Shown: positions 22,902 to 32,054 of the stretch, piece after piece
How the letters are laid out: every line of letters starts with the position of its first letter
Position numbering within the stretch: position 1 is the first letter of the stretch
Source of the DNA: Deltaproteobacteria bacterium
Lineage (GTDB): Bacteria > Myxococcota > Myxococcia > Myxococcales > 40CM-4-68-19
Length of the DNA stretch: 64,000 bases
Assembly: GCA_005879535.1 (NCBI GenBank)
Contig: VBKI01000054.1
Location: 1 to 64,000 of the forward strand
Reading direction: 5' to 3'
Notes under the pieces: generated by a model
Told to the model about the DNA's origin: nothing
Database searches by the model: none
The model's input: the letters and a program-made list of their open reading frames with translations, nothing else
Program-made: the position numbers and the translations under genes

Positions 22902-23303
22902 ATGACGCGAACCTACAAGGGCAGCTGCCATTGCGGCACCGTCCGCTTCGAGTGCGAGCTCGATCTGGCCAAAGGCACGAGCCGGTGCAACTGCTCGATC
23001 TGCTTCAAACAGCGGTTCTGGAAGGCGATCGCCAAGGCCGGCGCATTCCGGGTGCTGCAGGGGAAGGAAGCGCTCTCGGAGTACTCGTTCGGGCGCGGGG
23101 TCATCCATCACTTCTTCTGCAGCCGCTGCGGCGTGAAGACCTTCGGGCGGGGGAACACGCCGGAGATGGGTGAGTTCTACGGAGTGAGCCTCTCCTGTCT
23201 GGATGATGCGGCGCCCGCTGAGCTCACGGAGGCGCCCATCCAGTACGAGGACGGAAAGAACAACCACTGGGAGCGCGTGCCCGCGGAGACTCGTCACCTC
23301 TGA
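22902..23303 (+). CDS. GFA family zinc-binding protein
   Basis: A 133-residue protein of the glutathione-dependent formaldehyde-activating (GFA) family. Zinc-ligand motifs are CHCGTVRFEC near residues 10-19, CNCSICFK near 33-40 and CSRCGVKTF near 74-82. GFA-like proteins are often annotated as S-(hydroxymethyl)glutathione synthase, but most have no proven reaction. ATG 22902 follows GGGCGGG; the open frame upstream lacks a protein-like start. The 3' end overlaps the convergent methyltransferase gene by 10 bp. A second GFA gene lies at 52643-53005 and is not a close copy. Confidence 0.85.
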   Translation: MTRTYKGSCHCGTVRFECELDLAKGTSRCNCSICFKQRFWKAIAKAGAFRVLQGKEALSEYSFGRGVIHHFFCSRCGVKTFGRGNTPEMGEFYGVSLSCLDDAAPAELTEAPIQYEDGKNNHWERVPAETRHL

Positions 23304-24091
23304 TCGGCGGGTGCCCAGGCGAAGGCGATGGCGGCGGAGCGGCGGTGGGGGCGGGGCGTGAGGCCGAGTCGCTGGAGCTCCTTTCCCCGGGCGGCGTCCT
23401 TGACCAGGACTCCCCGGCGGGCGACGCGCTGCGCCTGACGGAGCGTTTCGGCGTCGAGCGGCGCGTGCTCGGCGTGGGCGCGGAGGAGATCGAAGAGCGG
23501 ACCCGACTCGCCCGCACGGCGGAACATCGGATCGAGGAGGACGACGTCGAAGCTTCTCGCGGGTCGGTCCCGGAGCCAAGCGCGATGGTCGGCGCGGACG
23601 ACGTGGACGAGGCGGCCGGGATCGCGGCCGTGCTTCGGAAGGCGGCGCAGCGCAGCCTGGGTGAAAGCTGCGATGACGGGGTCCGCTTCGAGGGCGATGA
23701 CTCTCGAGCCGGTGGCATGCGCCGCGACGAGAGCATCGCCCCCGAGGCCCAGGGTCGCGTCGAGGACCGAATCGCCTGGCGCGAGCGCGGCGTGCGCGAC
23801 CAACGGGTCCGTTTCGCCCTTGCGCGCACGGAGGACGCGGAGGAACGCCATCCCGACGGTCGCCCGGTACACGCGGCCGCGCTCGTACAGATCGGCGCGG
23901 CGGGCGGCGAGGACAAGCACGGGGTTTCCGCCTTGGAGGAGCTGGTCGAGCGTCCTTCCCGCACGCGGTTCCGCCCGCAGTCCGAACCGCTGTGCGAGCT
24001 CCCGCGCCTCGGCGGGATCGCCGCTCGGCGCCGTCGTCACCACGGCGTCGCCTGCAGGCGGCCGCTCGCCTCGCGACAGGCTTGACTTCAC
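23294..24091 (-). CDS. RsmJ-like SAM-dependent methyltransferase
   Basis: A 265-residue class I methyltransferase. The SAM-binding motif is LDATLGLGGDALVAA (about 109-123) and the acidic loop is VIALEADP. The catalytic-type DVVLLDPMFRR (about 176-186) matches RsmJ/YhiQ, which methylates guanine 1516 of 16S rRNA in E. coli. An N-terminal segment with PAEARELAQRFGLRAE also fits RsmJ. GTG 24091 is the start. It stands alone beside two tRNA genes. Assigned to the family with fair confidence; the exact rRNA target is inferred from the family. Confidence 0.75.
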   Translation of the reverse strand: MKSSLSRGERPPAGDAVVTTAPSGDPAEARELAQRFGLRAEPRAGRTLDQLLQGGNPVLVLAARRADLYERGRVYRATVGMAFLRVLRARKGETDPLVAHAALAPGDSVLDATLGLGGDALVAAHATGSRVIALEADPVIAAFTQAALRRLPKHGRDPGRLVHVVRADHRAWLRDRPARSFDVVLLDPMFRRAGESGPLFDLLRAHAEHAPLDAETLRQAQRVARRGVLVKDAARGKELQRLGLTPRPHRRSAAIAFAWAPADQR

Positions 24092-24132
24092 CGGCCTGCT
24101 CCCGTAGAACCCGCCCCCGCTCGCTACCGCCT

Positions 24133-24204
24133 GGGCGGGTAGCTCAGCGGTAGAGCATCGGTCTTACACACCGAGGGTCGCAGGTTCGAAACCTGTCCCG
24201 CCCA
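24133..24204 (+). tRNA. tRNA-Val (anticodon TAC)
   Basis: The acceptor GGGCGGG pairs with CCCGCCC and A is the discriminator base. The anticodon loop CTTACAC gives TAC, reading GUA valine codons. D arm GCTCAGCGGTAGAGC and T arm GCAGGTTCGAAACCTGT are intact. CCA is not encoded. It lies 6 bp before tRNA-Asp. Confidence 0.93.
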
Positions 24205-24210
24205 CTCTGT

Positions 24211-24287
<77 letters not shown>

Positions 24288-24289
24288 GT

Positions 24290-24863
24290 CTCCGAGGCTC
24301 GCAATCAGCGCCGGTTGCGGGCCTTTCTCATCTTTCGGGCCTACCGCCGTCAGAGCCGTAGCAAGGGCGTAGCAAGCCTCACGTATCGTGTCCTGCCGGG
24401 CCACGTGGGCCAGTCCACCGCCACTCGGCGGCTCGGGCTCGACCAGGGTAGCAATCGGCAGGCGCACGCAGAGCATTGGGTCGCAAAGGGTCGTCCAAGG
24501 AAACGTCGTGTAGGCGTCGATGATCGCCTGCGAGGAGCCATATGTGAACACCTTGAGCGCATCAGGATTCGCGCCGCCCGCCCGTGCAAGTGACACAAAC
24601 GTGCGCCGGGCATCGTGCTGGCGGCGCTGAGGCATCCGGAGCTTGCCGCAGTCCTTACGAAACTTCTTGAGCATGTGGTTGACGCTGCGGTGATTTCCCT
24701 CGCGCGACGGGATGATCAGGTCGTCAGCGCTGGGTTCGCGCTTCATGAGCTTGGGCCAGCCGTCCTCGCGCCAATCCGCCGACCCGGAGTATGAGCCCGC
24801 GCAGATCGCTCGCGCCGTGATTACGACCGGCTTGTTCTGGGGCGATGAGGACACTGAGGACAA
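24290..24863 (-). pseudogene. Tyrosine recombinase (phage-type integrase) C-terminal remnant
   Basis: The open frame runs 24246-24863 on the minus strand. Its recognisable part has GWPKLM and DDLIIPSREG, then the catalytic block HDARRTFVSLARAGG (His-x-x-Arg) and IIDAYTTFPW with the nucleophile Tyr at about 24511. The first catalytic Arg and the N-terminal core-binding domain are absent, and the expected THG of the third motif is TYG. It is therefore truncated and probably dead. The C-terminal extension over the tRNA is a read-through of the tRNA antisense, so the true end lies near 24290. Direction toward the tRNA is normal for an att-site integrase. Confidence 0.75.
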
Positions 24864-25045
24864 GGCGGCGGTCTGCGGCGAGTCGCCGGTGGACGTGCCG
24901 GATCGGGCGGTGTTGGAGTGGGTGGTCGAGCGCTGCCGCTACGGCGACGCGATCATCGAGCATGGCATCGCGTTCGTCCTCGTCCAGCCCGTGATCGAGC
25001 CTACGGGCGCGTAGCTCGGCGGTGTCGAGCCTGGCGGCGCGTCAC

Positions 25046-25378
25046 TCAACTCAAACCCGCATCGAACGAGGTGCCAGAAGCGGCAGGATCGGCCTTTTCG
25101 CGGACTATCTCGATGCGGAATCCCGCCTTGTAGCGAAGGTTCAGTGCCCGTCGCACGATCATCGGGAAGAATCCGAGTAGGAGAAGTCGAAGAAAGTCAC
25201 TGAGTGCCTCGAACATCTCAGCGCTGACTCGCGGTGACGCGGAATTGGCGATCAGCCTGAGCACCAACTGCGAGCCGAAGTACAAGACCCCGGTGGGCCA
25301 AGAGATCGACCACGCGATCTCGGAAGCCTGACGATAGCTCAGTCGCACTTGCTGCCTGCCCGAGATCGGATCAGCCAT
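25046..25378 (-). CDS. Hypothetical small membrane protein in island
   Basis: A 110-residue protein that I do not recognise. It has two possible membrane segments (ISWPTGVLYFGSQLVLRLIA and FLRLLLLGFFPMIV) separated by a polar stretch. GGGAG 8 nt before ATG 25378 supports the start. It lies 36 bp from the metallo-beta-lactamase gene in the same direction. No homology-based role can be given. Confidence 0.5.
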   Translation of the reverse strand: MADPISGRQQVRLSYRQASEIAWSISWPTGVLYFGSQLVLRLIANSASPRVSAEMFEALSDFLRLLLLGFFPMIVRRALNLRYKAGFRIEIVREKADPAASGTSFDAGLS

Positions 25379-25414
25379 CTGGCACTCCCGATCTGCAACC
25401 GAAAGGAGGCTCTT

Positions 25415-26311
25415 CTAAGGCAACTCAATCACGCTTCCGACGCCCGCATACCCATAATTCGCGCCCCAGACCTTCTTGAAATGCGCGAACGTGGGCTCGC
25501 CCGTGCAATGGCCCGGCGCGAGCCGCTCGACGTGCCAGGTATCGTGGAGCGCCGTCGCCACCTTGGAGATCTGATCGTCCGGCGCGGCGGGCATGTGGAA
25601 CCCGCCCAGGACCAGATGAACGCGCGGGTCGATTCGAGCGGCGGCCTCGACGATCTTCTCGATGCCCGGGTGTGAGCAGCCCGCCACCAGCACGATTCCC
25701 TTCGTCGTCTTCAACGCCAGCGACAGCTCGCGCAGCTCTTTGGTCCCCGGCGTTTCCGAGACCAGCGAAATCAAGTGCACTCCCGGTGCGACCTCGAGAT
25801 TGCCGTCGACGGGAACGAACTTCGCGCCGGGCCAGGCGCTGCCGAATTTCAGCGGCTCCGGCGGGCGCCCGCCGAAGTAGCGCTCGTGCTCGGTGAGCGA
25901 CTCGTCCTTGCGATAAAAGCTGCTGGGAAGCGCGCTGCCGAAGATCCCAAACACTTCCTTCGGCGCGTAGATCGTCACCTCGGGGTTGACTTTCAGCAGG
26001 TGCTCGAGGCCGGCGGTATGGTCGAGATGCCGATGCGAGATGACGGCGAAGTCGAGCTTGCCGAGATCGACCTTCGCCGCTTTGACGTTGGCCGCGAAGA
26101 CGGCCGCATTGTTTCCGGTATCGAAGAGGATGCGCTTGCCGGCGTATTCGACCAGCGCGCTGAAGCCCCAGTCCCTGACGAAGGCGGCGTTGCGGCCGAA
26201 GCCATCGTAGAGGATGGTCACCCGCGATCCTTCGGCCCGGGCCTCGCGCACGGAGACCATTGCCAGCAGGCACAGGACCGAGAAACTGACGAGGAGCGAG
26301 GACATGCGCAC
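25415..26311 (-). CDS. Exported metallo-beta-lactamase-fold hydrolase
   Basis: A 298-residue protein. A signal peptide (hydrophobic LLVSFSVLCLLAMVSV, cleavage near VREARA) is followed by the metallo-beta-lactamase fold. The metal-binding block is HRHLDH at residues 93-98, with further conserved GCSHPGIEKIVE, GGFHMP and APGHCTGEP. The pattern is closest to the hydrolase branch typified by dihydropterin-related phosphate synthases and MBL-fold hydrolases, not to true beta-lactamases. It lies within the tRNA-Asp island and is probably periplasmic. Substrate unknown. Divergent from the oxidoreductase, with the palindrome between them. Confidence 0.8.
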   Translation of the reverse strand: MRMSSLLVSFSVLCLLAMVSVREARAEGSRVTILYDGFGRNAAFVRDWGFSALVEYAGKRILFDTGNNAAVFAANVKAAKVDLGKLDFAVISHRHLDHTAGLEHLLKVNPEVTIYAPKEVFGIFGSALPSSFYRKDESLTEHERYFGGRPPEPLKFGSAWPGAKFVPVDGNLEVAPGVHLISLVSETPGTKELRELSLALKTTKGIVLVAGCSHPGIEKIVEAAARIDPRVHLVLGGFHMPAAPDDQISKVATALHDTWHVERLAPGHCTGEPTFAHFKKVWGANYGYAGVGSVIELP

Positions 26312-26497
26312 CCCCGAATGAGGTCAGCCTGGACCAAGCTGCGGTAGGAATGAACCGCAGATTGCGCCGGTTGTCCAGCACGGCAGAATGCCATCCGGTT
26401 CCACTGCAACCCTGGGCAAGGTGTGGCTCCTTGCATCGAAACGTCTGAACCGAGCCCGCTGAGCGCGAATCGCGATGACGCTCCGGGCATCCTCCAG

Positions 26498-26521
26498 TTT
26501 AGATGCTCGTCATCATCTAAA
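26498..26521. promoter_or_regulatory. Palindromic operator candidate upstream of oxidoreductase
   Basis: TTTAGATG-N8-CATCTAAA, a perfect 8-bp inverted repeat in an unusually AT-rich patch, ends 45 bp before the start of the gene at 26567. It resembles binding sites of dimeric regulators of the TetR/MarR type. No regulator gene is in the island. Confidence 0.5.
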
Positions 26522-26566
26522 TTCTGAAGAGAGACCGCTTGGACATGGGAACTGAGCGGGGGGCTG

Positions 26567-27565
26567 ATGAAAGCACTGGCCATTCGTCGTTATCGGGCGC
26601 CGATGGAAACGCTGGAGCTGCCGCGGCCCGAGCCGGGCCCGAGCGATCTGCTCGTGCGCGTGCGCGCCGCCAGCGTCAATCCCCTCGACTACAAGATCCG
26701 CGACGGCGGCGTGAAGGTGCTGATCCCCTACTCGTTTCCGCTGATCCTCGGTAACGATCTCGCCGGCGACGTGGAAGCGGTCGGCCCCGCCGTCACCAAG
26801 TTCAGGGTCGGCGACGCGATCTATGCACGCCTCGACAAAGATCGCATCGGTGCCATCGCCGAGTATGCCTTGGTACGCGAGAGCGCCGCGGCGAAAAAGC
26901 CCGCGCGCCTCGACTACGTGCAGACCGCGTCGCTGCCCCTGGTGGGGCTCACCGCCTGGCAGGCGCTGATGGATCTTGCGCAGTTGCAGGCGGGCCAAAA
27001 GATTTTGATCCACGCCGGCTCGGGAGGCGTCGGCACGTTCGCCATCCAGCTGGCCAAACACCTCGGCGCGCAGGTCGCGACCACCGCCAGCGCCAAGAAC
27101 CATGCGTTGCTGAAGTCGCTCGGCGCGGATGTGGCCATCGACTACAAGACCACCCGCTTCGAAGAGGTGGCGAAAGATCAGGACGTGGTCTTCGACACGC
27201 AGGCGGGCGAGACGCTGCTCCGCTCGTTCGAGTCGGTCAAATCGGGTGGCGTGGTGGTCACGATCGGCGGCCGGCCCGACGGCAAGTTCGCGCGCGCCTG
27301 GGGCCTCAGCCTGCCGCTCGTCTGGATCCTCGGGTTCCTCAACCGCAAGGTCGATCACCTGGCCAGAAAAAAGGGCGCGCGCTTCGAGTACCTGTTCATG
27401 CGCGCGAGCGGTGAGCAGCTGGAAAAGATCGGCGCGCTGGTGAACCATGGCGTCATCAAACCGATTCTGGACCGCACCTTTCCGCTGGAAGCCGCGGCCG
27501 AGGCCGTCTCCTACGTGGAATCGGGCCTTGCCGTCGGAAAAGTGGTCATTCGCGTCGCGGACTAG
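26567..27565 (+). CDS. NADP-dependent medium-chain oxidoreductase (quinone oxidoreductase-like)
   Basis: A 332-residue member of the MDR superfamily without the structural zinc. It has an N-terminal GroES-like domain (PLDYKIRDGG, ILGNDLAGDVEAVG) and a Rossmann domain with HAGSGGVGTFAIQLAKHLGA (about 150-169). LVGLTAWQALMDL fits quinone oxidoreductases. It would reduce quinones or enones with NADPH. It has a palindromic site upstream, and its stop lies 2 bp before the right attachment repeat, so the island boundary abuts the gene. GGGGG precedes the ATG. Confidence 0.85.
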   Translation: MKALAIRRYRAPMETLELPRPEPGPSDLLVRVRAASVNPLDYKIRDGGVKVLIPYSFPLILGNDLAGDVEAVGPAVTKFRVGDAIYARLDKDRIGAIAEYALVRESAAAKKPARLDYVQTASLPLVGLTAWQALMDLAQLQAGQKILIHAGSGGVGTFAIQLAKHLGAQVATTASAKNHALLKSLGADVAIDYKTTRFEEVAKDQDVVFDTQAGETLLRSFESVKSGGVVVTIGGRPDGKFARAWGLSLPLVWILGFLNRKVDHLARKKGARFEYLFMRASGEQLEKIGALVNHGVIKPILDRTFPLEAAAEAVSYVESGLAVGKVVIRVAD

Positions 27566-27566
27566 C

Positions 27567-27583
27567 TCCCGTACACCCCGCCA
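27567..27583 (+). repeat. Right attachment repeat of the island
   Basis: A copy of the last 17 bases of tRNA-Asp (TCCCGTACACCCCGCCA). No tRNA body precedes it, so it is an att-site duplication. Confidence 0.85.
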
Positions 27584-27890
27584 TTCCAAGACCCGGCATT
27601 CCCCCTTGAATTCGAGAGGAATCTTGGGCCTCCGGGTTCTCGAGTGACGAACTGTCACCCAGATGTACCGACGCTCCGGCGCGGCAAGCCGGAGCCATGG
27701 GGTCGTAGGCGCACGTCGGCCGCGGCCTGGTGCAGGACATCGCGTTCGTCCAACCAGTTGTGTCAGCGGACAAGGAGTTGTCGCGTCTCGACTCAATCTG
27801 CCTGCGGTTGACGAAGCCGCTGCGACAAATCTCGCGCCGAGGAGACCTCTTGATCGGGGAACGAGTCTCCACACTGGTGCAGGAGGACGT
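27584..27890. other. Intergenic region right of the island
   Basis: About 300 bp without a supported gene. The segment ends with GGAGG (27882-27886), the ribosome-binding site of the next gene. Confidence 0.6.
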
Positions 27891-28130
27891 ATGGAGCGAT
27901 GGATCAAGCCGTTGCTCGTTGCGGTGGCAATGACGTTGGGCTGCGGTGGAGATCCCGATCCGCAGGATGCGGCGAGCGGCGCAAATGCGTCGATGAGCGT
28001 CCAGAAAGCATCTGTCGCGCACGGCAAATGCCCGGCCGGCACGTTCAAATGCGGCAAAGTCTGCTGCGACGCATCGGGCGATGTGTCTTGCGTCAGCGGA
28101 GTGTGCTGCGTTCCGCCGCATTGCCCTTAG
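27891..28130 (+). CDS. Small Cys-rich lipoprotein
   Basis: A 79-residue protein with a lipoprotein signal: a hydrophobic run LLVAVAMTLGC in which the Cys would be lipidated, then a GGDPDPQDA linker. The C-terminal part has eight Cys in the pattern KCPAGTFKCGKVCC, VSCVSGVCC, PPHC. GGAGGACGT precedes ATG 27891 and fixes the start. Function unknown; such Cys-knot lipoproteins are frequent in predatory delta-proteobacteria. It lies 118 bp before the phosphoesterase gene. Confidence 0.65.
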   Translation: MERWIKPLLVAVAMTLGCGGDPDPQDAASGANASMSVQKASVAHGKCPAGTFKCGKVCCDASGDVSCVSGVCCVPPHCP

Positions 28131-28248
28131 CAGGTGCCTCACGATCAGTAGGCACGCCGCCGTCGACAGCGACGAAGTCGCCTGCGTCGGCCAAGGCTGT
28201 TGACCCGATTGGGCTCTGCGACGCCACGTTGAACCCGCGAGTAACCAA

Positions 28249-29478
28249 ATGACTTCCAAAATCATGGGTCGGCCGTTTAACACGGTCATGTCCAGGCGGC
28301 ACTTGCTCAAGCAGCTCGGCAGCGTGGGCATAGCCAGCCTGGCCCGGCCGTTGCTCGCCAACGTCGTGAAGGCAGCGGAACGCTCGACCCCGCTGCGCGG
28401 GACCGGGAGCAGTTTGATCAGGCACGTCGTCATTGCAATCCAGGAGAACCGGTCCTTCGACCATTACTACGGATACGCATCGTTTGCCGGGCGCTTCGGC
28501 GTGCCACAGAACTACTCGCAGCCCGATGGCAGCGGCGGAAAGGTATTACCGGCACATCTCACGACGCTGAATACCCCCGACCCCGCGCACACCTGGGCCG
28601 CCGTTCACGATGAGTGGGACAACGGCGAGATGGACGGCTTCTATACCGCCGACGGCACCGCGGCGGACCTGCCGTACTACTACAACCTCTTCAAGGACTT
28701 CACCATCTGCGGAAACTACTTCGGCTCGTTGCTCGGCCCAACCTATCCGAACCACCTGTACCTTTGCGGCGGCACGTCGGGCGGTAACACGACCAACAAC
28801 ATCGCTGAAGGGAGCCTCGATTACCCGATCATCCTCAACCTGTTGGACGAGTTCGGCATCAGTTGGAAGAACTATAACCTTGGGCACCGTAAGAATTTCA
28901 TCTCGCTCAATGCCTTTGAACTGTTCACGGAATGGAGCAAAGACAAGCGCGTCATCGGCTTCTCTGAAAGTGACTACTATGACGATCTGAATGCGGACAC
29001 CTTCCCCCAAGTTGCCTTCATCACGCCCACGCTCGACATCAGCGAGCATCCAGGGTTCGACATTCAGCATGGCGAGGCCATCCAGCAAAGCCTCATCACG
29101 GCATTGATGAGCTCCTCGATTTGGTCCAGCTCAGCTTACATCCTGACGTACGACGAAGCTGGCGGGTACTTCGATCACGTAGCGCCGCCAGTCCTTGACG
29201 CGTACGGCGCGGGCATCCGTGTACCGACATGGGTGATCTCTCCTCATGCGAAACCGGCTCACATAGAGCCGACCGTGTACGAACACAGCTCGGTGCTGAA
29301 ATTTCTTGAAGTCGTCTTCGGCCTGTCGACGCTGAGCTCCGTGAACCATCAGTTCGACACTTCCACCCCAGGCACCAACAACGCCGCCGCCAATGGCGCC
29401 CTTACTGGCCCGCCCGCCCCGCCGCGCGACGGCCTGAAGAGCATCGGAAACTTGACGGAGTGCTTCGTCACGATCTAG
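28249..29478 (+). CDS. Phospholipase C / acid phosphatase-like phosphoesterase (AcpA family), TAT-exported
   Basis: A 409-residue alkaline-phosphatase-superfamily phosphoesterase. The N-terminal [10 protein letters not shown] is a twin-arginine type signal. The catalytic signature [11 protein letters not shown] (about 64-74) holds metal and nucleophile-type residues, and [25 protein letters not shown] and [10 protein letters not shown] are conserved in bacterial phospholipase C (non-hemolytic PLC-type) and AcpA. It would hydrolyse phosphate monoesters or diesters outside the cytoplasm. The start is ATG 28249; an alternative at ATG 28264 would shorten the leader. The Arg pair is preserved in either case. 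Confidence 0.85.
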   Translation: MTSKIMGRPFNTVMSRRHLLKQLGSVGIASLARPLLANVVKAAERSTPLRGTGSSLIRHVVIAIQENRSFDHYYGYASFAGRFGVPQNYSQPDGSGGKVLPAHLTTLNTPDPAHTWAAVHDEWDNGEMDGFYTADGTAADLPYYYNLFKDFTICGNYFGSLLGPTYPNHLYLCGGTSGGNTTNNIAEGSLDYPIILNLLDEFGISWKNYNLGHRKNFISLNAFELFTEWSKDKRVIGFSESDYYDDLNADTFPQVAFITPTLDISEHPGFDIQHGEAIQQSLITALMSSSIWSSSAYILTYDEAGGYFDHVAPPVLDAYGAGIRVPTWVISPHAKPAHIEPTVYEHSSVLKFLEVVFGLSTLSSVNHQFDTSTPGTNNAAANGALTGPPAPPRDGLKSIGNLTECFVTI

Positions 29479-29668
29479 CCCACGGCACCGTTTCGAGGCT
29501 TGGAAGCTTAGGAATATCTTGGCGACCGGTTTGCAGCCCGTTTGCACTCCGCGCCGAGACCGTCACCGAGGCCATTTCAGCGGTGTCGTTCGCCTTGCTG
29601 AACCTTCCGCTTTCGGAAGCCGCCACGGGGTAGCCACAGCGCTGCTATTCTCGGTATCGGGATTGCCG

Positions 29669-31198
29669 ATGTCCGCATCCTCGTTGAGAGTCCGGATCGA
29701 AGCCGCGCTGCGCGACGACCGGTTGGCGGTCGCGGCAATCGCGCTCCTGGCGCTCGCCGCACATCTGCTGACCATTCATCTGTACGGGTTCCACCGGGAC
29801 GAGCTCTACCTCATCGTCTCGGGTCGCCAGCTGGGCGGGCCCGGAGTGAACCACGCAACGCCGACCGTATTGCTGGCGCGGGCGGCGGATCTCATCGGCG
29901 GTCTCTCACCGTTTGCCCAGCGCATCCCCGACACCTTGTTCGGCATGGCAGTGGTGGTGCTCACCGGGGCATGCGCGCGGCGGCTAAGCGGCGGGCGCGG
30001 CGCGCAGGTCCTCGCGGCACTCGCCGTCGCCACCGGCCCCATCTTTTTCTTCTCGGCCGGCGTGCACGGGACGAACGCACCCGACCAGCTCTGCTGGGCG
30101 CTGACGGGATGGATCTTCCTCGGCTTCTTCGATCTCCGATCAGCGGGCTGGCTCACCGCGCCGCGACGCTGGGAGTTGCTCGGCGGCATCATCGGCTTGG
30201 GGTTCCTCACGAAGGCGACCGTATTGATATGCGCCGCCGGATTGGTCGCTGCGATGCTTGCGACGCAGTTGCGTTCGCAGTTGCGGACTGCGGGACCCTG
30301 GATCGGCGCCGCCATCGCCCTCCTGTTTCTGGTGCCGACTGCGATCTGGCAACAGCGTCACGGCTGGCCTCTGCTCGAATTCATCGCCGACAGCAACGCA
30401 GCGGTGCGCCGGCGCACGCCGACGGCCGCGATCCTCCTCGACCAGGCGAGGCTGCTTCACCCTGTAGGGCTTGCTGTAGCGGCCATCGGCGTCGTGTCCG
30501 GCCTGCGCCGCGGAGCGTCTGCTGGACAACGCGCCGCCGCCGTCTGGTTCGTCACCGTTCTCGTAGCGGTGCTCGCACTGCACGGGAAGCCGTACTACGT
30601 GGCGTCGGCGGCACCGCTCGCGATCGCCGCCGGTTCGATCGCTTGCGCGCGATGGCTCTCCAGTCTCTCCGCAAGGACCGCGCGAGCGCTGCTCGCTGGC
30701 TGGCTCGTCTCCGCCGCCGCGACTCTCGCGGGCACGCTCCCGCTCCTGCCAGCAGCCCTCCAGGAGCGACTCCAGCTGGTTCGGCTGAACCCTGAGCTGA
30801 TTCAATTCGCGGACTGGAATAACCACGTCGCACAGATCGCGGATGCCTATCGGCGAGCAGGCCTCGCGGCGACACCCGGCGCCGCGATCCTCACCGAGAG
30901 CTACGGGACAGCCTCCGCGGTCGATTTGCTCGGCGCCGCGCACGGTCTTCCGCGAGCGATTTCCGGAGGCAACGACTTCTTCTACTGGACCGCAGGCGTA
31001 GAACCGCAAGCCGTTCTCGCGCTGGGATACTCGCCTGCGCTGTTGTCCGCTTTGTTCGACGAGGTGACGGAGGTGGGCACCATCCGCGGCGTTTCAGACC
31101 ACGACAACCGATTCGACTTTCCCCGCGTGGCGTACGTCTGCCGGCACCGGAAACGGGCCTTGAGCGGGCTCTGGGCGGACTTGAGGCGGTTCGATTGA
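29669..31198 (+). CDS. Glycosyltransferase family 39-type membrane protein
   Basis: A 509-residue protein with 10 or more hydrophobic segments in the pattern of dolichyl/polyprenyl-phosphate mannosyltransferases (PMT/ArnT). The N-terminal luminal loop has YGFHRDELYLI, matching the family's acidic catalytic motif after the first helix. It would transfer a sugar from a lipid-phosphate donor to a lipid, protein or polysaccharide. ATG 29669 is chosen because an N-terminal basic stretch and first helix follow; an upstream TTG at 29519 has no protein-like leader. It is followed on the other strand by a 2OG oxygenase. Acceptor unknown. Confidence 0.75.
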   Translation: MSASSLRVRIEAALRDDRLAVAAIALLALAAHLLTIHLYGFHRDELYLIVSGRQLGGPGVNHATPTVLLARAADLIGGLSPFAQRIPDTLFGMAVVVLTGACARRLSGGRGAQVLAALAVATGPIFFFSAGVHGTNAPDQLCWALTGWIFLGFFDLRSAGWLTAPRRWELLGGIIGLGFLTKATVLICAAGLVAAMLATQLRSQLRTAGPWIGAAIALLFLVPTAIWQQRHGWPLLEFIADSNAAVRRRTPTAAILLDQARLLHPVGLAVAAIGVVSGLRRGASAGQRAAAVWFVTVLVAVLALHGKPYYVASAAPLAIAAGSIACARWLSSLSARTARALLAGWLVSAAATLAGTLPLLPAALQERLQLVRLNPELIQFADWNNHVAQIADAYRRAGLAATPGAAILTESYGTASAVDLLGAAHGLPRAISGGNDFFYWTAGVEPQAVLALGYSPALLSALFDEVTEVGTIRGVSDHDNRFDFPRVAYVCRHRKRALSGLWADLRRFD

Positions 31199-31200
31199 CG

Positions 31201-31971
31201 TCAGTAGTTCTTCTGAACGAGGGCCTTGGGCCCGAAGTACAGCACGGCATCCTTGATGTTCTCGTAGAAACGCCAGAACCCGGTGAGCCGCTTCCCCTCG
31301 CGCACGTGCGCGAACGAGAAGACGGCGCGCTCCTCGCCGCGGCCAAGTGGCGTCACGCGATGGTACGCGCGGGAACCGCAGAAGAAGACGAGCGAACCTG
31401 GTTTCATCGAGATGTAGAGCTCGCGCATCTTGCGCTGCCGATCGTTGCGGAAGAGCTGGAAGTGGACCTTGCTTTCCGTGTCGTTGATCAAGCCGAGAGA
31501 TGCCGTGTACGACGCGGTGTCCTCGCAACCGCAATCATCATAGTGAAACCCGACGTGATCGCCGGGCCGCTGGTAGACGTAGAGCGCCGCCGCGTGAGCG
31601 TCCGAGCCACTCTTGAGCACGACCTGCGCTCCGGAGAGGCGTCGGGCGAAATCGAGGAAGGCCGGCGACCGGTACAGCGCGTAAAGCGCGGGCGCGTGCC
31701 GGGCGATCGCGCCGTGGCCGACGGTGCCGGCCTTGCGCACGAACGGGACGTACGCGCGATGGATCTGCGGATAGAGCCGCCGGCACTCTTCCACCATCTC
31801 GTCCAGCAGCAGCGGCGCCAGGAAGCTCTCGAGAAAAACGAATTCGCCATCGTCGCGGAATCGCGCGGCGACGGATTCGAAGTCGAGCGCGTCGATCGCT
31901 TCGCGGATGGCCGCCTCGCGCGGCGAGATCACTTCGTCGCCCGGCTTCCCGGCAACCGCGGCGGCACGCAT
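31201..31971 (-). CDS. 2-oxoglutarate/Fe(II)-dependent oxygenase-like protein
   Basis: A 256-residue double-stranded beta-helix protein. Metal ligands His143-x-Asp145 (HVGFHYDD) and His204 (RAYHRVTP) match the HxD...H facial triad, and Arg215 in GEERAVFSF is placed to bind 2-oxoglutarate. C147 and C149 follow the triad Asp. It may hydroxylate a sugar, lipid or amino-acid substrate. It sits between two glycosyltransferase genes of opposite strand. ATG 31971 starts the recognisable protein, with no strong ribosome-binding site. Family fairly sure, substrate unknown. Confidence 0.7.
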   Translation of the reverse strand: MRAAAVAGKPGDEVISPREAAIREAIDALDFESVAARFRDDGEFVFLESFLAPLLLDEMVEECRRLYPQIHRAYVPFVRKAGTVGHGAIARHAPALYALYRSPAFLDFARRLSGAQVVLKSGSDAHAAALYVYQRPGDHVGFHYDDCGCEDTASYTASLGLINDTESKVHFQLFRNDRQRKMRELYISMKPGSLVFFCGSRAYHRVTPLGRGEERAVFSFAHVREGKRLTGFWRFYENIKDAVLYFGPKALVQKNY

Positions 31972-32054
31972 GGCGGGAACGCTATCGACGGTCCTGGAAC
32001 CTGTCAACGCGGCAAGGTTGACGCTGTGGTCGGGACGGGTCCACGCTCGACGGA

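Noticed and set aside
24712-25014. Plus-strand open frame in the island (100 codons)
   Set aside because: Overlaps the integrase remnant on the other strand; no ribosome-binding site and no recognisable domain.
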